A stretch of 64,000 bases of DNA from F1-60-MAGs104 sp964355975. Its GTDB lineage: Bacteria; Planctomycetota; Phycisphaerae; Phycisphaerales; SM1A02. Where the stretch lies: contig CAYHFW010000003.1 of NCBI GenBank assembly GCA_964355975.1, forward strand, positions 1 to 64,000. The letters run 5' to 3'. Position numbers and translations under genes: made by a program. Each line of letters begins with the position of its first letter. Positions within the stretch are counted from its first letter, which is position 1. The notes beneath the pieces were generated by a model. That model did not search any database and had not been told where the DNA came from. It saw only the letters and a list, made by a program, of their open reading frames with translations. Below are positions 8,839 to 16,841 of the stretch, in pieces.

Positions 8839-8880
8839 GTGAAGAAGAAGCGATTTACAGAAGAGCAGATTGCGTACGCC
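8839..8880 (+). pseudogene. 5' fragment of a second IS3-family orfA
   Basis: A GTG at 8839 with a good GGAGG site reads VKKKRFTEEQIAYAL, the canonical first 15 residues of many IS3-family OrfA proteins. The match stops at 8880, exactly where the inverted fragment of the other IS begins. The longer frame continuing to 9051 is therefore a junction artefact and not a gene. Confidence 0.7.
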
Positions 8881-8948
8881 CTGGTGATGCTTGTCCATGG
8901 AACACTCCTTGCGAGAATCCTCGCCATTTTAGGTGTCCACGAAATCGA
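8881..8948 (-). mobile_element. inverted left-end fragment of the IS at 2068
   Basis: Read on the reverse strand, 8948-8881 matches 2067-2134 at 65 of 68 positions without gaps. It includes the terminal TTTCGTGGACA, the ribosome site and the first codons of orfA (ATGGACAAGCATCAC). It ends 38 bases from the stop of the amidotransferase gene. With the intact IS it forms a 68-bp inverted repeat around 2067-8948. Confidence 0.9.
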
Positions 8949-8986
8949 GGCAGGCTCAGTCTGCTCAGGGCGTGCCGCGCGCCACA

Positions 8987-10840
8987 CTAAGTGGCGACGA
9001 AATCGAACGCGCGCAGCCGCAGTTCACATGCAAGCCGCGGAATCGAGTTGACGACGGGAACAACCTCGCTGAAGTCCAGTCCCACCGCATCGAGGTACCA
9101 CTTGATATTCGGATAGCGAGGACGGTTCTCGTCCTCCACCAATCGCAGAGCTACTTCGCGCGACATGTCGCCTTCTCGGATCTGATTACTTCTGAAGGTG
9201 TCATGCTCAGTAAACCCAGCGACTGTGTAGTAAATGTAGTTGTAGAAAGCCGCTGTCCCGTCACCGATGCGCCACGTGGTGGTTGTATCGGGCGCCCTCT
9301 CCCAGTCATACATTGCCAGCGTTTCATCGACGATGCGCTCGTCCCACCGCCAATAGTCAAAGATGTGGAAGTAATCGTTCTTCTGGGTAAAACTTCGGTA
9401 ATACTCCCCAGAGATTGTGTCCCACAGCGAACGATTGAAGTACCTGGGGCTCTGTGTCATGGCTCTGAACCTCAACCACTGGTACCGCAGTTGCTTCATC
9501 ACCCCGTGCGAGTAAACACGTTTCTCCTCGAAGTCAGGAGGCACACCAAGAAATCCCGCCTTGAAGTGAGTGACCTCTAGAGGATTCACCCCCCAAAGGT
9601 TGAGTTGGACACCAGTCTGCTGCTTCACGGTCTCAACGTATCGAAAAAAGTGCTTGTCCCCTGCAGTCAAGATGCTCACCATGCCGAGGTGTGGTGACTT
9701 GAGCCACGCCCGCAGGTTCATGCGGATGTACTCGCGCTTCTTCGCGATGTCCTCAGCAATGATGATGTTCTCGACGCCAAGTTCGCCACACATACGGCTA
9801 ATGTTGCGGCGCCCTAGGTCTGTCACCATTCCCCAGTCGTATGTGTATGTCACTGGACGCATCTTCAACTCGTTCACGATCAGATGCAGCCCGTAGCAAC
9901 TGTCCCGACCACCGGAGAATGGAACGATGCACTCGGTGCCCGAGGGGCGACGGTACGGCTCGGCCAGTTTGAAGAGTTCTTCTCTAGGGCGAGGAACATT
10001 GCGTGGCTTGTAGTGGCGACAGTAGTTACACACGCCCGTCGCATCGAACGAAATGAATGGCATCGTGTGAGGCAAGATGCACTTGGTGCAGCGGCGCAAG
10101 TCATGCTGAGGGAACGCCAACAACCGCTCTTCGGCGCTCGTACCCGAACCGAGGGCAGGAATGAGATCCATGCGGTGCTCGCGAGATTCTCGGATACCAA
10201 TCTCGTCGGCGACCAATGGAATGTCGAACACCTCAGCCTCGCGCACCTGACGAATCTGTGCGCAATGGATCTGTTGGAGCGCATACTCTTCAGAAGCAAA
10301 GAGCGTCGCACCATCCTTCAAACCGGCGTACAAACTGCCATTGTTGGAGAACAAGCAAAGCTTGCCGAGCCTCGGAATCGCGAGGGCACATGCCACCACG
10401 CCCTCACATAACGTGAGGACACGCGCTCCGATTGCTTCAACTTCACCACCTTCTGCGAGGTGCTTCGCCGCGATTGACGCGATGACTTCAGTATCGATCT
10501 GCTGTCGGGGTTGGTTGCCTATCTGATTCCAAATCTCAGCATGGTTCACAACGATGCCGTTGTGGAAGACGCAGATGCCATCTCTCACCACTGGTTGATT
10601 GTCTGCGAGCCCGTTCGTGATGAGCCGACTGTGACCGAGGACGGCGGAAAAGCCGACTAGTGTGGCTCGTCCGAGCAACTTCATGATGGAGTAGTCGGCG
10701 CGATGAACGGTCGCCCCAGTCGGATTCACGCACAATAGGCCGCTCGAGTCCCGCCCGCGTTGTTGCGCGTGCGCTGCCAACGCGAGCAAGTCTGGCACAC
10801 AGACACTTGTAGTTGAAACAACGCCAAAGATTCCACACAT
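8987..10840 (-). CDS. class II glutaminase fused to N-acetyl-sugar amidotransferase (WbpG/PseA-like)
   Basis: 617 residues with two domains. Residues 1-230 are an Ntn-type class II glutamine amidotransferase: Cys2 as nucleophile after Met removal (MCGIFGVV), GHSRL near 70, NQPV at 81 and HNGIVVNH at 93. Residues 250-617 are an N-acetyl-sugar amidotransferase: paired Cys motifs CTKC (251-254) and CNYC (271-274), and a PP-loop SGGRDS (309-314) for ATP activation. WbpG/PseA enzymes turn an N-acetyl group into an acetamidino group, using ammonia from a separate HisH-type glutaminase. Here the ammonia source is built in, as in asparagine synthetase. The gene starts the reverse-strand trio with two glycosyltransferases. 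The sugar substrate is inferred, perhaps a 2,3-diacetamido uronate. Confidence 0.8.
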   Translation of the reverse strand: MCGIFGVVSTTSVCVPDLLALAAHAQQRGRDSSGLLCVNPTGATVHRADYSIMKLLGRATLVGFSAVLGHSRLITNGLADNQPVVRDGICVFHNGIVVNHAEIWNQIGNQPRQQIDTEVIASIAAKHLAEGGEVEAIGARVLTLCEGVVACALAIPRLGKLCLFSNNGSLYAGLKDGATLFASEEYALQQIHCAQIRQVREAEVFDIPLVADEIGIRESREHRMDLIPALGSGTSAEERLLAFPQHDLRRCTKCILPHTMPFISFDATGVCNYCRHYKPRNVPRPREELFKLAEPYRRPSGTECIVPFSGGRDSCYGLHLIVNELKMRPVTYTYDWGMVTDLGRRNISRMCGELGVENIIIAEDIAKKREYIRMNLRAWLKSPHLGMVSILTAGDKHFFRYVETVKQQTGVQLNLWGVNPLEVTHFKAGFLGVPPDFEEKRVYSHGVMKQLRYQWLRFRAMTQSPRYFNRSLWDTISGEYYRSFTQKNDYFHIFDYWRWDERIVDETLAMYDWERAPDTTTTWRIGDGTAAFYNYIYYTVAGFTEHDTFRSNQIREGDMSREVALRLVEDENRPRYPNIKWYLDAVGLDFSEVVPVVNSIPRLACELRLRAFDFVAT

Positions 10841-10844
10841 GGAT

Positions 10845-12050
10845 TTAATCCTTTACATCGACGGCCGGAATTCTTCGGACGGGTTCCGCCAACAAGTCAT
10901 GGTAGGCCTCTTGCAGCCTCCTCGCCTGACGCTCCCACGAGAGTTCGCTTAGGTCGGCCAATGGCAGCGGAAGCCGCTCTAACTCGATCTGCTGCACGGC
11001 CACCCTGATGCTACCAGCATCATTGTCGCAGCAAAGGCCGAGACCATACTCCGTCACCACCCTTTCAATCTCAGGAAGCCTCGATGCGAGGATGGGAATG
11101 CCTGCAAATGCGTACTCGAACAACTTGTTTGGCAAGCACAGTCGGTCACTCAATGAAACATCTTCAATCATGCACAATCCGCAATCTGCTTCGCGAACAA
11201 GTTGGACGACCTGATCATGCGGAACTGGCGCGTGAAGGTGAATGTTCGGAAACTCCTCAGCGTGTCGACCCACGCCAACGGAATCGCCAGATCCCATAAA
11301 CACAACATGGGACAGAATGTCGGTTCGGCGAAACACATCAAGCAGTGGCTCGATCCCACGACCAGACACGAGATAACCGAGATAGACGAACACCGGCGCA
11401 CCTTCGGGAATCTCGAACCGTTCATGGAAATACCCACCTGCCCCAAACGCCCGCTTCCTGCTTCGCCTCAGATCCTCGGACGACAGTTGCATGACGGGTG
11501 AGTTGAGAATCAGCAACGACTGCTTAGGGCCCAAATTCGCACGGTACCAGTCGAGGATCGAAGGGCTCACGGAGACGAGGAGCGAGATCCGCCTCCAACA
11601 CCAGCGCTCGATCAGGAGCGTTCCTCTGGCCATACGCTTGGTTTGACCTGACTTTTGACTTTCCAGTTCATGCGCATCGTAGATGACTGCGCATCCAGTC
11701 AAGATGCTCACCATGACTCCGAGCGGCAACACTAGCGTGTCGTGGCAGTGCACTATCCGCGGCCTACTCCAGACCGCTCTCGGAAACATCCGCAGGGTCA
11801 ATTCCATGAGGTTCAGGAAATATCTGGCGAGTCGCGGCAGTCGCGTGAGACGGCGCGTCAACAATCGCAGGGCACTCACCCCGACAAAAAGAGTATTCGG
11901 CGCTGCCACTACGCCCTCATCGGATTCGACGCCGATTGCCTTCACATCGAACTCCCGAAGTCTTCGGAGAGCCTCCACCTGCCGCAGGATTCTGGCGTCG
12001 CACCTGACATCTGTGTGCGACAGGTGGAGAACGATGTATGGGTTTGACAT
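10845..12050 (-). CDS. glycosyltransferase family 4
   Basis: 401 residues with a GT-B layout. The N-terminus (YIVLHLSHTDVRCDARILRQVEAL) is of the type seen in capsule and exopolysaccharide GT4 enzymes. The Rossmann-like donor half carries FVYLGYLVSGRGIEPLL and the PNKLFEYAFAGIPILAS motif. It lies between the amidotransferase (4-base gap) and another GT4 (directly abutting), so all three are probably co-transcribed toward 8987. Likely role: adding one sugar of the same repeat unit. The donor sugar is not predictable. Confidence 0.8.
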   Translation of the reverse strand: MSNPYIVLHLSHTDVRCDARILRQVEALRRLREFDVKAIGVESDEGVVAAPNTLFVGVSALRLLTRRLTRLPRLARYFLNLMELTLRMFPRAVWSRPRIVHCHDTLVLPLGVMVSILTGCAVIYDAHELESQKSGQTKRMARGTLLIERWCWRRISLLVSVSPSILDWYRANLGPKQSLLILNSPVMQLSSEDLRRSRKRAFGAGGYFHERFEIPEGAPVFVYLGYLVSGRGIEPLLDVFRRTDILSHVVFMGSGDSVGVGRHAEEFPNIHLHAPVPHDQVVQLVREADCGLCMIEDVSLSDRLCLPNKLFEYAFAGIPILASRLPEIERVVTEYGLGLCCDNDAGSIRVAVQQIELERLPLPLADLSELSWERQARRLQEAYHDLLAEPVRRIPAVDVKD

Positions 12051-13250
12051 TCAGCGGTCCTCCGGCGACGTCAACGTCCGCCGAGAATCACTTGCTGGGC
12101 TTCCTAGCCCTTCAAGGATGGATCGGTACTGCAATGCCAGAACTCGGTAGCTCCGATTCGCAAGCACCCAAGCACGACCGCGGCGACCGAGTCTATCACG
12201 AGCATCGGCGCTGAGCTCCACGAACCGCAACAACTCCGCTCGTAGTGCTTCCACATCCTCAGCCGGCACCACACTGCCACATTGCGCCTCATTCACCATC
12301 GATAAGTACCCCGTGAACGAACCGACAATCGGCTTGCTGGCCAGCATGTAATCCACCAGCTTGTTGAGGGATTGTCCAAACTTCCAAACTCGTGACGCTT
12401 GGGTTGCGAAGTAGAGGACGTCGCAACCGCTCAGCACCGCTGGGACATCACCGCGAGGCACCGTCTGCAGAAATGTCACATTCGAGAGATGCCCGAACCG
12501 AGACTGGTACCGCCCCCGTAAGTCACCCTCCCCCATTAACACGAATTGGATCCGCGAATCATGAGAAAGTTCTGCGGCACAGGCGAACAACGTCTCAAGT
12601 GCATTCGACACGCCCATCGAACCTGCGTAACCCACAACGAACTTCCCTGCCGGAATACCAAAGCGATCGTTTGAAAGCCCCGCCTCAATCTCGACCCGAA
12701 GAGATTGTTCATCATATCCCATTGGAACGCAATGAACTGGGGGACTAGCACCAACCACAGCCCGCACATGCTCTGCCAGATTCGGCATAGTCCCGACGAT
12801 CACATCTGCGGATCGATAGCCGAACCACTCGATCCACGACAGCAGGACAATGACTGGACTCCACGGGCTGAATCCGCCCTCCTCCACGAGCGTGAGCGGC
12901 CAGATATCCCGCACCTCAAAGACCAACTTGCACCGGTACCGAATGCTCAGCATGAGACCGCTCAACACCGTCAGAAGGGACAAACTCGACGCGACGATCA
13001 CGTCAGGCTTCGGCAGCCTGCTCTTCGACAACATCAAGAGGCGAATCTCAAAGTCGAGCCAACTCAGGATCCTTCTCAGAGAGCGCTGCTTGTGATACTT
13101 CAGCGTTCGAATCCGTATCAATCGCATCCCTATGGCGCTTGTGCCCCACTGCTCGCCATGGCTGTCTGCGCCACTTCTGCCAAAGAAGTGATGCCCAGAG
13201 TCCGCACAGAAGACTGTGACCTTGGTCCCAAGGCGCGCCAACTCGGCCAT
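12051..13250 (-). CDS. WbuB-like glycosyltransferase family 4, 5' end uncertain
   Basis: 399 residues from the first available ATG (MAELARLGTKVTVFCADSG). This ATG is internal to the fold: the same frame stays open upstream to 13343 and encodes the missing first beta-strand and acceptor loop (SVWYLCKYLSEPGTAGPGSRG, 13322 leftward). No ATG, GTG or TTG occurs between the TAG at 13346-13344 and 13250; only ATC, ATA and CTG codons are present. The rest is a normal WbuB-like GT4 (FEVRDIWPLTLVEEG, VGYAGSMGVSNALETL, SLNKLVDYMLASKPIVGSF). The gene may use a rare start codon, or its start was damaged when the neighbouring IS inserted or decayed. Confidence 0.75.
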   Translation of the reverse strand: MAELARLGTKVTVFCADSGHHFFGRSGADSHGEQWGTSAIGMRLIRIRTLKYHKQRSLRRILSWLDFEIRLLMLSKSRLPKPDVIVASSLSLLTVLSGLMLSIRYRCKLVFEVRDIWPLTLVEEGGFSPWSPVIVLLSWIEWFGYRSADVIVGTMPNLAEHVRAVVGASPPVHCVPMGYDEQSLRVEIEAGLSNDRFGIPAGKFVVGYAGSMGVSNALETLFACAAELSHDSRIQFVLMGEGDLRGRYQSRFGHLSNVTFLQTVPRGDVPAVLSGCDVLYFATQASRVWKFGQSLNKLVDYMLASKPIVGSFTGYLSMVNEAQCGSVVPAEDVEALRAELLRFVELSADARDRLGRRGRAWVLANRSYRVLALQYRSILEGLGSPASDSRRTLTSPEDR

Positions 13251-13429
13251 GAGGTGATAACCACGACTCCCTGGACCTGCTGTTCCTGGTTCGGACAGGT
13301 ACTTACAGAGGTACCAAACACTCCCTATCGAAGGCTTGTCGATCTAACACTCCTAGTGGAATCCCCAGATTCCTCGCACATTTCAATGATCCGAACTAGT
13401 TCACAACCCACCCGACTGTCCCACTCTCA

Positions 13430-13467
13430 GCGGGCAAGAGATCTTACCAACAAACTCTCCTGCCCGC
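13430..13467. repeat. inverted repeat / hairpin at the end of the decayed IS3
   Basis: Arms GCGGGCAAGAG (13430-13440) and CTCCTGCCCGC (13457-13467) pair over 10 of 11 positions around a 16-base loop. No T-run follows on either strand, so an intrinsic terminator is not well supported. It lies at the very end of the decayed IS3 orfB. Confidence 0.5.
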
Positions 13468-14270
13468 CTCGAAGTGTTTGGGGCCGAGATAACCACGAGG
13501 AAGCAAGCGAGCTGTGCGCTCATCCGCGCTGATACCAAACTTCAATCCATTCAAAGATCGCGCTTCGCGCCTTGGCGCGAGTCGTGAATTTTTGCTGCTG
13601 AATCAATTCCTTCTTGAGTGTCGCCCAAAGACTTTCCATCATCGCGTTGTCGTAGCAATCGCCAGCACGACTCATGCTTTGCTGCATGCCGTGCTCTGCA
13701 AGAAGTTCTCGACATGCGCGGCACGCGTACTGCACGCCGCGATCGCTGTGATGCACAAGACCTGTCGGTGGCGACCTGCGCTTCACGGCCATCGTGAGCG
13801 CGTCCATCGCGATCGTTGCATGCAGCGTGTTGGACATGCTCCATCCAACGATGCCTCGGCTCCACACATCCATGACGCCGGCGAGATAGAGAAATCCTTC
13901 GTCGGTCGGGATGTACGTGATGTCGCAGAGCCACTTCTTGTTGGGACCGTCGGCAGTGAAGTCGCGCTCGATGACGTTGGGAGATGGCGCGATCGCGTGA
14001 TTGCTTTGCGTCGTGCGCGGATGCCATTTCTTGACGGTCTTTGCGCGGATATTCGCATCAATCATGACTTGAGCAACCGTCTTCACATTGACGTGAATCT
14101 GCCGCTTACACAATTGGGATGGATGCGGGGCGATCCATACACACGGTGGTTCACTCACGCTCGGAACGGTGCGCGACAGCAATCGCGCACCGCAAAGACG
14201 TGTTGCAATCTGTCGCGGATGCATGCGAACTTCATGGATGCTCCTTGGCGAAGAGCAACCGCCATAATTC
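13465..14270 (-). pseudogene. decayed IS3-family transposase (end of orfA and orfB)
   Basis: Reading leftward from 14270 there is the OrfA end (FAKEHP, stop at 14234-14232). OrfB follows from ATG 14235 (MKFACIRDRLQ) and hits a TGA about 26 codons on. A deletion brings in YGSPRIH in that frame. A frameshift near 14115 then leads into the long rve part (HVNVKTVAQVMIDANIRAK, CDITYIPTDEGFLYLAG, HHSDRGVQYA, YDNAMMESLWATLKKELI). This part stops at an in-frame TGA (13520) in WYQRG, probably a mutated CGA. A 10-base insertion then separates the remaining GYLGPKHFEAG end. The DDE residues are readable, but the gene has at least four lesions and is dead. Confidence 0.85.
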
Positions 14271-14399
14271 TAAGAGATTCGTGCTGACAACAGGTGCTGA
14301 CCACGACCACCTACCAACACGGTTATTGCGACTGCGTGCACCCCGTTACGATCGTGGGTGGACAAGGCTTAGTAAGACACTAAATCCGCCAAGCAAGAA

Positions 14400-15011
14400 A
14401 TGCCATCAACGCTCAGTTTGACCCGCCTCCGCGACATTCTCGTCTCACTCTTGGGTCTCACGATCCTGCTGCCAGTGTTCGCGGTCGCTGCGATCGCGAT
14501 TCGCCTGAGCCTTGGCTCGCCCGTGCTCTTCTGTCAATCGCGTCCAGGGGTGCATGGCAAGCCATTCATGCTTCGCAAGTTTCGCACGATGCGCGCGCCG
14601 CGCGCCGGCGAGGATCTGCTCACCACGGACGCTGCACGGCTTACCCGCCTCGGTCGCTTTCTGCGCGCGACCAGCCTCGACGAACTGCCCACCTTGTGGA
14701 ATGTGCTGCGAGGCGACATGCGACTGGTCGGCCCACGTCCCCTGCTGCCCGAATACTTGCCGCTCTACACTCGAAAGCAGATGCGGCGACACGAAGTGAA
14801 ACCTGGGATCACTGGATGGGCGCAAGTCAACGGACGCAACGCGATTTCGTGGGAAGACAAGTTTGAACTTGATGTCTGGTATGTAGACCACAGGAGTTTC
14901 TTGCTCGACATGAAGATTGTGTGGATGACCCTTTGGCAGGTGGTGGCACGGCGCAACATTTCTGCCGACGGACACGCGACGATGCCGCCTTTTCGGGGAT
15001 CCGCGAAGTGA
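14400..15011 (+). CDS. pglC: PglC-like polyprenyl-phosphate sugar-1-phosphate transferase
   Basis: 203 residues of the monotopic phosphoglycosyl transferase family (bac_transf). It has an N-terminal re-entrant hydrophobic segment (LRDILVSLLGLTILLPVFAVAA), KFRTM, the catalytic Asp-Glu pair in SLDELPTLWNVL, RLVGPRPLLPEYLPLY and PGITGWAQVNGRNAISW. It starts glycan assembly by moving a phospho-sugar from an UDP-sugar to undecaprenyl phosphate at the inner face of the membrane. The two following genes resemble PglD and PglE, so the sugar is probably a di-N-acetyl-bacillosamine type; no PglF-like dehydratase is in the window. The next gene overlaps as GTGA. Confidence 0.85.
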   Translation: MPSTLSLTRLRDILVSLLGLTILLPVFAVAAIAIRLSLGSPVLFCQSRPGVHGKPFMLRKFRTMRAPRAGEDLLTTDAARLTRLGRFLRATSLDELPTLWNVLRGDMRLVGPRPLLPEYLPLYTRKQMRRHEVKPGITGWAQVNGRNAISWEDKFELDVWYVDHRSFLLDMKIVWMTLWQVVARRNISADGHATMPPFRGSAK

Positions 15012-15649
15012 CATCGCGGACGCTCGTGATCGTTGGCGCGAGTGGTCACGGACGTGAGGTCGCCCACACTTTCTTGCTCAACCACGATTCGCGCGACTTT
15101 CTTGGTTTCCTTGACGATGGTCGCACTGGCATGACCGCTGAAGGCTGGCCGATTCTGGGGCAGACTTTGGACTGGACTCGCTGGAAACAGTGCGATTTTG
15201 TGGTTGGCATCAACGACCCACGAACCCGCCGTCGGGTCGTTAGTTGCATGCAGTCACTGGGCGATCCGAACTGGGGGTCTGTGATTCATCCAAGTGTTTC
15301 TGTTCACACCTCGACGAGATTCGGCCATGGCGTGATGATCTTGGGTGGGGTGGAAATGACGGTGAATATCACGATTGGAAGTTTCGCCAGTATCAACCGT
15401 CTCGTCGCGCTCGGCCACGACTGCGTTCTTGGCGAATACACATCAATCGCGCCACTTGCTTCTATCTCTGGAAATGTTGTCGTTGGCAATGGCGTTGACA
15501 TTGGAACATCAGCATCTATTCGTCAAGGTTTATCGCTGGCGAATGGCTGCGGCATCGGGATGGGCTCTGTCGTCGTGAGAGATGTGCCAGCCAATACACT
15601 CGTGGTCGGCAATCCTGCCAAACCGCTCCGGGAGCTCGAACCTTGGTAA
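15008..15649 (+). CDS. PglD-like UDP-amino-sugar N-acetyltransferase
   Basis: 213 residues from GTG 15008, which overlaps the PglC stop. An N-terminal small Rossmann-like UDP-sugar domain (TLVIVGASGHGREVAHTF) is followed by a left-handed beta helix. VALGHDCVLGEY contains the catalytic His expected of PglD/NeuD-type enzymes, and NTLVVGNPAKPLRELE closes the family fold. It would acetylate the 4-amino group of UDP-4-amino-sugar using acetyl-CoA. It is translationally coupled to its neighbours on both sides. Confidence 0.8.
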   Translation: MTSRTLVIVGASGHGREVAHTFLLNHDSRDFLGFLDDGRTGMTAEGWPILGQTLDWTRWKQCDFVVGINDPRTRRRVVSCMQSLGDPNWGSVIHPSVSVHTSTRFGHGVMILGGVEMTVNITIGSFASINRLVALGHDCVLGEYTSIAPLASISGNVVVGNGVDIGTSASIRQGLSLANGCGIGMGSVVVRDVPANTLVVGNPAKPLRELEPW

Positions 15650-16836
15650 ATCATCATCAACCAACTGTCCTTCCCCACTGGCCCATCTTCGAGGCCGATG
15701 AACTTGCGGCCGTTGAAGCGGTGCTGCGTTCTGGCCTGGTGAACTATTGGACGGGCGAGCAGTGCAAATTGTTTGAGCGCGCGTGGAGCGATTATCACGG
15801 TGGCATCCACTCGCTTGCGATGGCCAATGGTTCGCTCACCCTTGACACCGCGCTTCGTGTGCTTGGCATCGGTGCGGGCGATGAGGTGATCGTGAGCCCG
15901 CGCAGTTATGTTGCGAGCGCCATGTGCGCCGTGCTCGTGGGGGCGAAGCCTGTCTTTGCGGATGTCGACACCAACAGCGGAAACATGACTGTGGCGAGCA
16001 TGGAAGCGGTTCGTACATCGCGCACCAAGGCCTGCATACCCGTGCACATTGCGGGTTGGCCCTGCGACATGCCTGCCATCAGCGCGTGGGCAGCGAAGCA
16101 TGGCATACACGTCATTGAAGATTGCGCTCAAGCGCACGGCGCCCAGATTGGCGGACGATCGGTTGGAACGTGGGGAGTGTTCTCGAGTTGGAGTTTCTGC
16201 CAAGACAAGATCATGACCACCGGCGGCGAAGGTGGAATGCTCTGCACGCCAGACCTTCGCCTTTGGAAACAAGCGTGGCAGTATTCACAACATGGCAAGG
16301 ATTACGACCTGTCACACGCCAAGGTCTCTCACCCAGGATTCCGCTGGCTTGTCGAACATGAAGGCACCAATCTTCGCATGACAGAAATGCAGGCGGCGAT
16401 TGGCCTCTGTCAGTTGCGCAAACTTGATGAGTGGGTTGCGAGGCGCGCGCGCAATTCGGCGATCATGCAAGAGGCGCTGCGCGGCGTTCGCAGTATGCGC
16501 GTGCCCGTTACGCCGATTGGTCATGCGCACTACCGATGTATGGCGTATGCACACAGCGCGGCTGATCGACCAGCGCTGCTTGCTGCGTTGGAACAGGCTG
16601 GACTTGCTGCGAATACTGGTTCATGCTCAGAGATCTATCGCGAACCCATCTTTATCCAGCGCGGACTGGCGCCAGCCCATGCGCTGCCAGTCGCGCACGC
16701 GCTCGGCGAGACAAGCATTGCCCTCTTGGTGCACCACACCATCGACGAAATGACGATGCATCGCCATGCGGGCGAAGTTCGCCTTGCGCTCGAGTCTATT
16801 GATGCGACTCGCGTTGAGGCTGGACGCCGAGGCTGA
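15643..16836 (+). CDS. DegT/DnrJ/EryC1 aminotransferase (PglE-like)
   Basis: 397 residues from a TTG at 15643 that overlaps the preceding gene by seven bases. It is a fold-type I PLP aminotransferase of sugar-nucleotide type. EDCAQAHGAQIGGRSVG holds the PLP-stacking region and SFCQDKIMTTGGEGGM the Schiff-base Lys. In the pathway with PglC and PglD it would aminate a UDP-4-keto-6-deoxy-GlcNAc, with glutamate as donor. Its neighbours make this assignment more likely than the other DegT functions in the window. Confidence 0.8.
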   Translation: MVNHHQPTVLPHWPIFEADELAAVEAVLRSGLVNYWTGEQCKLFERAWSDYHGGIHSLAMANGSLTLDTALRVLGIGAGDEVIVSPRSYVASAMCAVLVGAKPVFADVDTNSGNMTVASMEAVRTSRTKACIPVHIAGWPCDMPAISAWAAKHGIHVIEDCAQAHGAQIGGRSVGTWGVFSSWSFCQDKIMTTGGEGGMLCTPDLRLWKQAWQYSQHGKDYDLSHAKVSHPGFRWLVEHEGTNLRMTEMQAAIGLCQLRKLDEWVARRARNSAIMQEALRGVRSMRVPVTPIGHAHYRCMAYAHSAADRPALLAALEQAGLAANTGSCSEIYREPIFIQRGLAPAHALPVAHALGETSIALLVHHTIDEMTMHRHAGEVRLALESIDATRVEAGRRG

Positions 16837-16841
16837 CCGCA

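Noticed and set aside
8824..9051. Small gene of 75 codons
   Set aside because: It is a chimera of an IS3 orfA start, an inverted IS end and the 3' end of the amidotransferase gene read backwards.
8987..10840. Asparagine synthetase or GlmS
   Set aside because: The glutaminase half fits either, but the second half has the CxxC pairs and PP-loop order of WbpG-type enzymes, not an AsnB synthetase or SIS isomerase domain.
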